DNA from: Ilyonectria destructans
Taxonomy: Eukaryota > Ascomycota > Sordariomycetes > Hypocreales > Nectriaceae
Assembly: GCA_020740775.1 (NCBI GenBank)
Contig: JAHEWK010000014.1
Span: 1,798,001-1,862,000, forward strand
DNA: 64,000 nucleotides
Direction: 5' to 3'
Shown: one piece after another, positions 63,707-64,000 of the stretch
Layout of the letters: every line of letters starts with the position of its first letter
Numbering within the stretch: the first letter of the stretch is position 1
Notes under the pieces: model-generated
Database searches by the model: none
Told to the model about the DNA's origin: nothing
The model's input: the letters and a program-made list of their open reading frames with translations, nothing else
Program-made: the position numbers and the translations under genes

Positions 63707-63846
63707 AGGTATGTTTAAATCCAGCTAAGGATGATTCAGAAAGGTGTGTTTGAATTCAGTAAAGGGAAATTAAAACAGGTATGTTTGAATTCAGCTAAGG
63801 ATAATTTAAACAGGTATATTTGAATTCATCTAAGGATAATTAAATA
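63707..63846. repeat. 35-bp minisatellite, 4 units
   Basis: Units beginning AGGTRTRTTT at 63707, 63742, 63777 and 63812, exactly 35 bp apart, with the block TTCAGCTAAGGATAA. The block is shared with the preceding 70-bp array, so the three arrays are related. Confidence 0.85.
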
Positions 63847-64000
63847 GTTGTATTATAAGGTTCTTATATCTCTTTACGATATGTAAATAAGTATGTATAG
63901 CTGGAAATATTTGTTTTTGGGATTTGTGTTATTTTTTGCACCATGTTAAATCAGAAACTACAAATAGTAGCATTGGAATTTAATAGCATCCAATTCACAC
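63847..64000. other. AT-rich end of the window
   Basis: Continuation of AT-rich DNA; no telomeric repeat (TTAGGG) visible. Confidence 0.5.

Noticed and set aside
63267..63846. CRISPR-like array
   Set aside because: Repeats are contiguous AT-rich tandem units without unique spacers, in a eukaryotic genome.

Overview
The window is nuclear DNA of a filamentous ascomycete (Pezizomycotina, probably a Sordariomycete; the class is inference). Protein genes carry short introns (about 42-121 nt) with CTAAC/CTGAC branch sites. There are two Zn2Cys6 regulators, fungal-type catabolic enzymes and an intron-bearing tRNA-Pro. All gene models below were built by hand from reading frames, splice signals and family knowledge.

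Left part (1-25.5 kb): twelve catabolic or transport genes in a row. They are a GH3 beta-glucosidase with a PA14 insert (runs off the left edge), a Gfo/Idh/MocA dehydrogenase, a Zn2Cys6 regulator, an MFS sugar transporter, an aldo-keto reductase, a zinc alcohol dehydrogenase, a second Zn2Cys6 regulator, an SDR, a GMC flavin oxidoreductase, a D-amino-acid-oxidase-type flavoenzyme, an APC amino-acid permease and an SMP-30 lactonase. Together they suggest import, hydrolysis and stepwise oxidation of a glycoside or an amino-sugar-like compound. The two adjacent flavin oxidases both end in SRL, a peroxisomal signal. Several introns here have odd donors: two GC-AG introns, one GTCTCT donor, and one TT donor directly after the catalytic Asp of the beta-glucosidase.

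Middle (26-37 kb): two unrecognised proteins, an F-box-type protein, a tRNA-Pro(UGG), then the most unusual feature. This is a tandem array of seven small paralogous Cys-rich proteins (31.26-34.85 kb, all minus strand), all beginning Met-Cys with cysteines at residues 2, 11, 14 and 27 and a final CxxC. Each has a TATA-like box at a nearly fixed distance upstream. Beside the array lies a decayed fragment of an insecticidal Tc-toxin B-subunit (SpvB-like) gene.

Right part (37-64 kb): a gene-poor mosaic of diverged duplicates that looks subtelomeric or accessory. It holds two paralogous proteins with the layout of DEAH-box helicases but without the ATPase motifs, a possible degenerate ubiquitin-protease-like protein with a C-terminal NLS, a zinc-knuckle protein, two PWVGD-motif paralogs with the same intron, pseudogenes sharing a C-terminal module, small multi-exon genes and repeated intron/exon fragments. 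The last 0.8 kb is AT-rich and contains three successive minisatellites (77, 70 and 35 bp periods).
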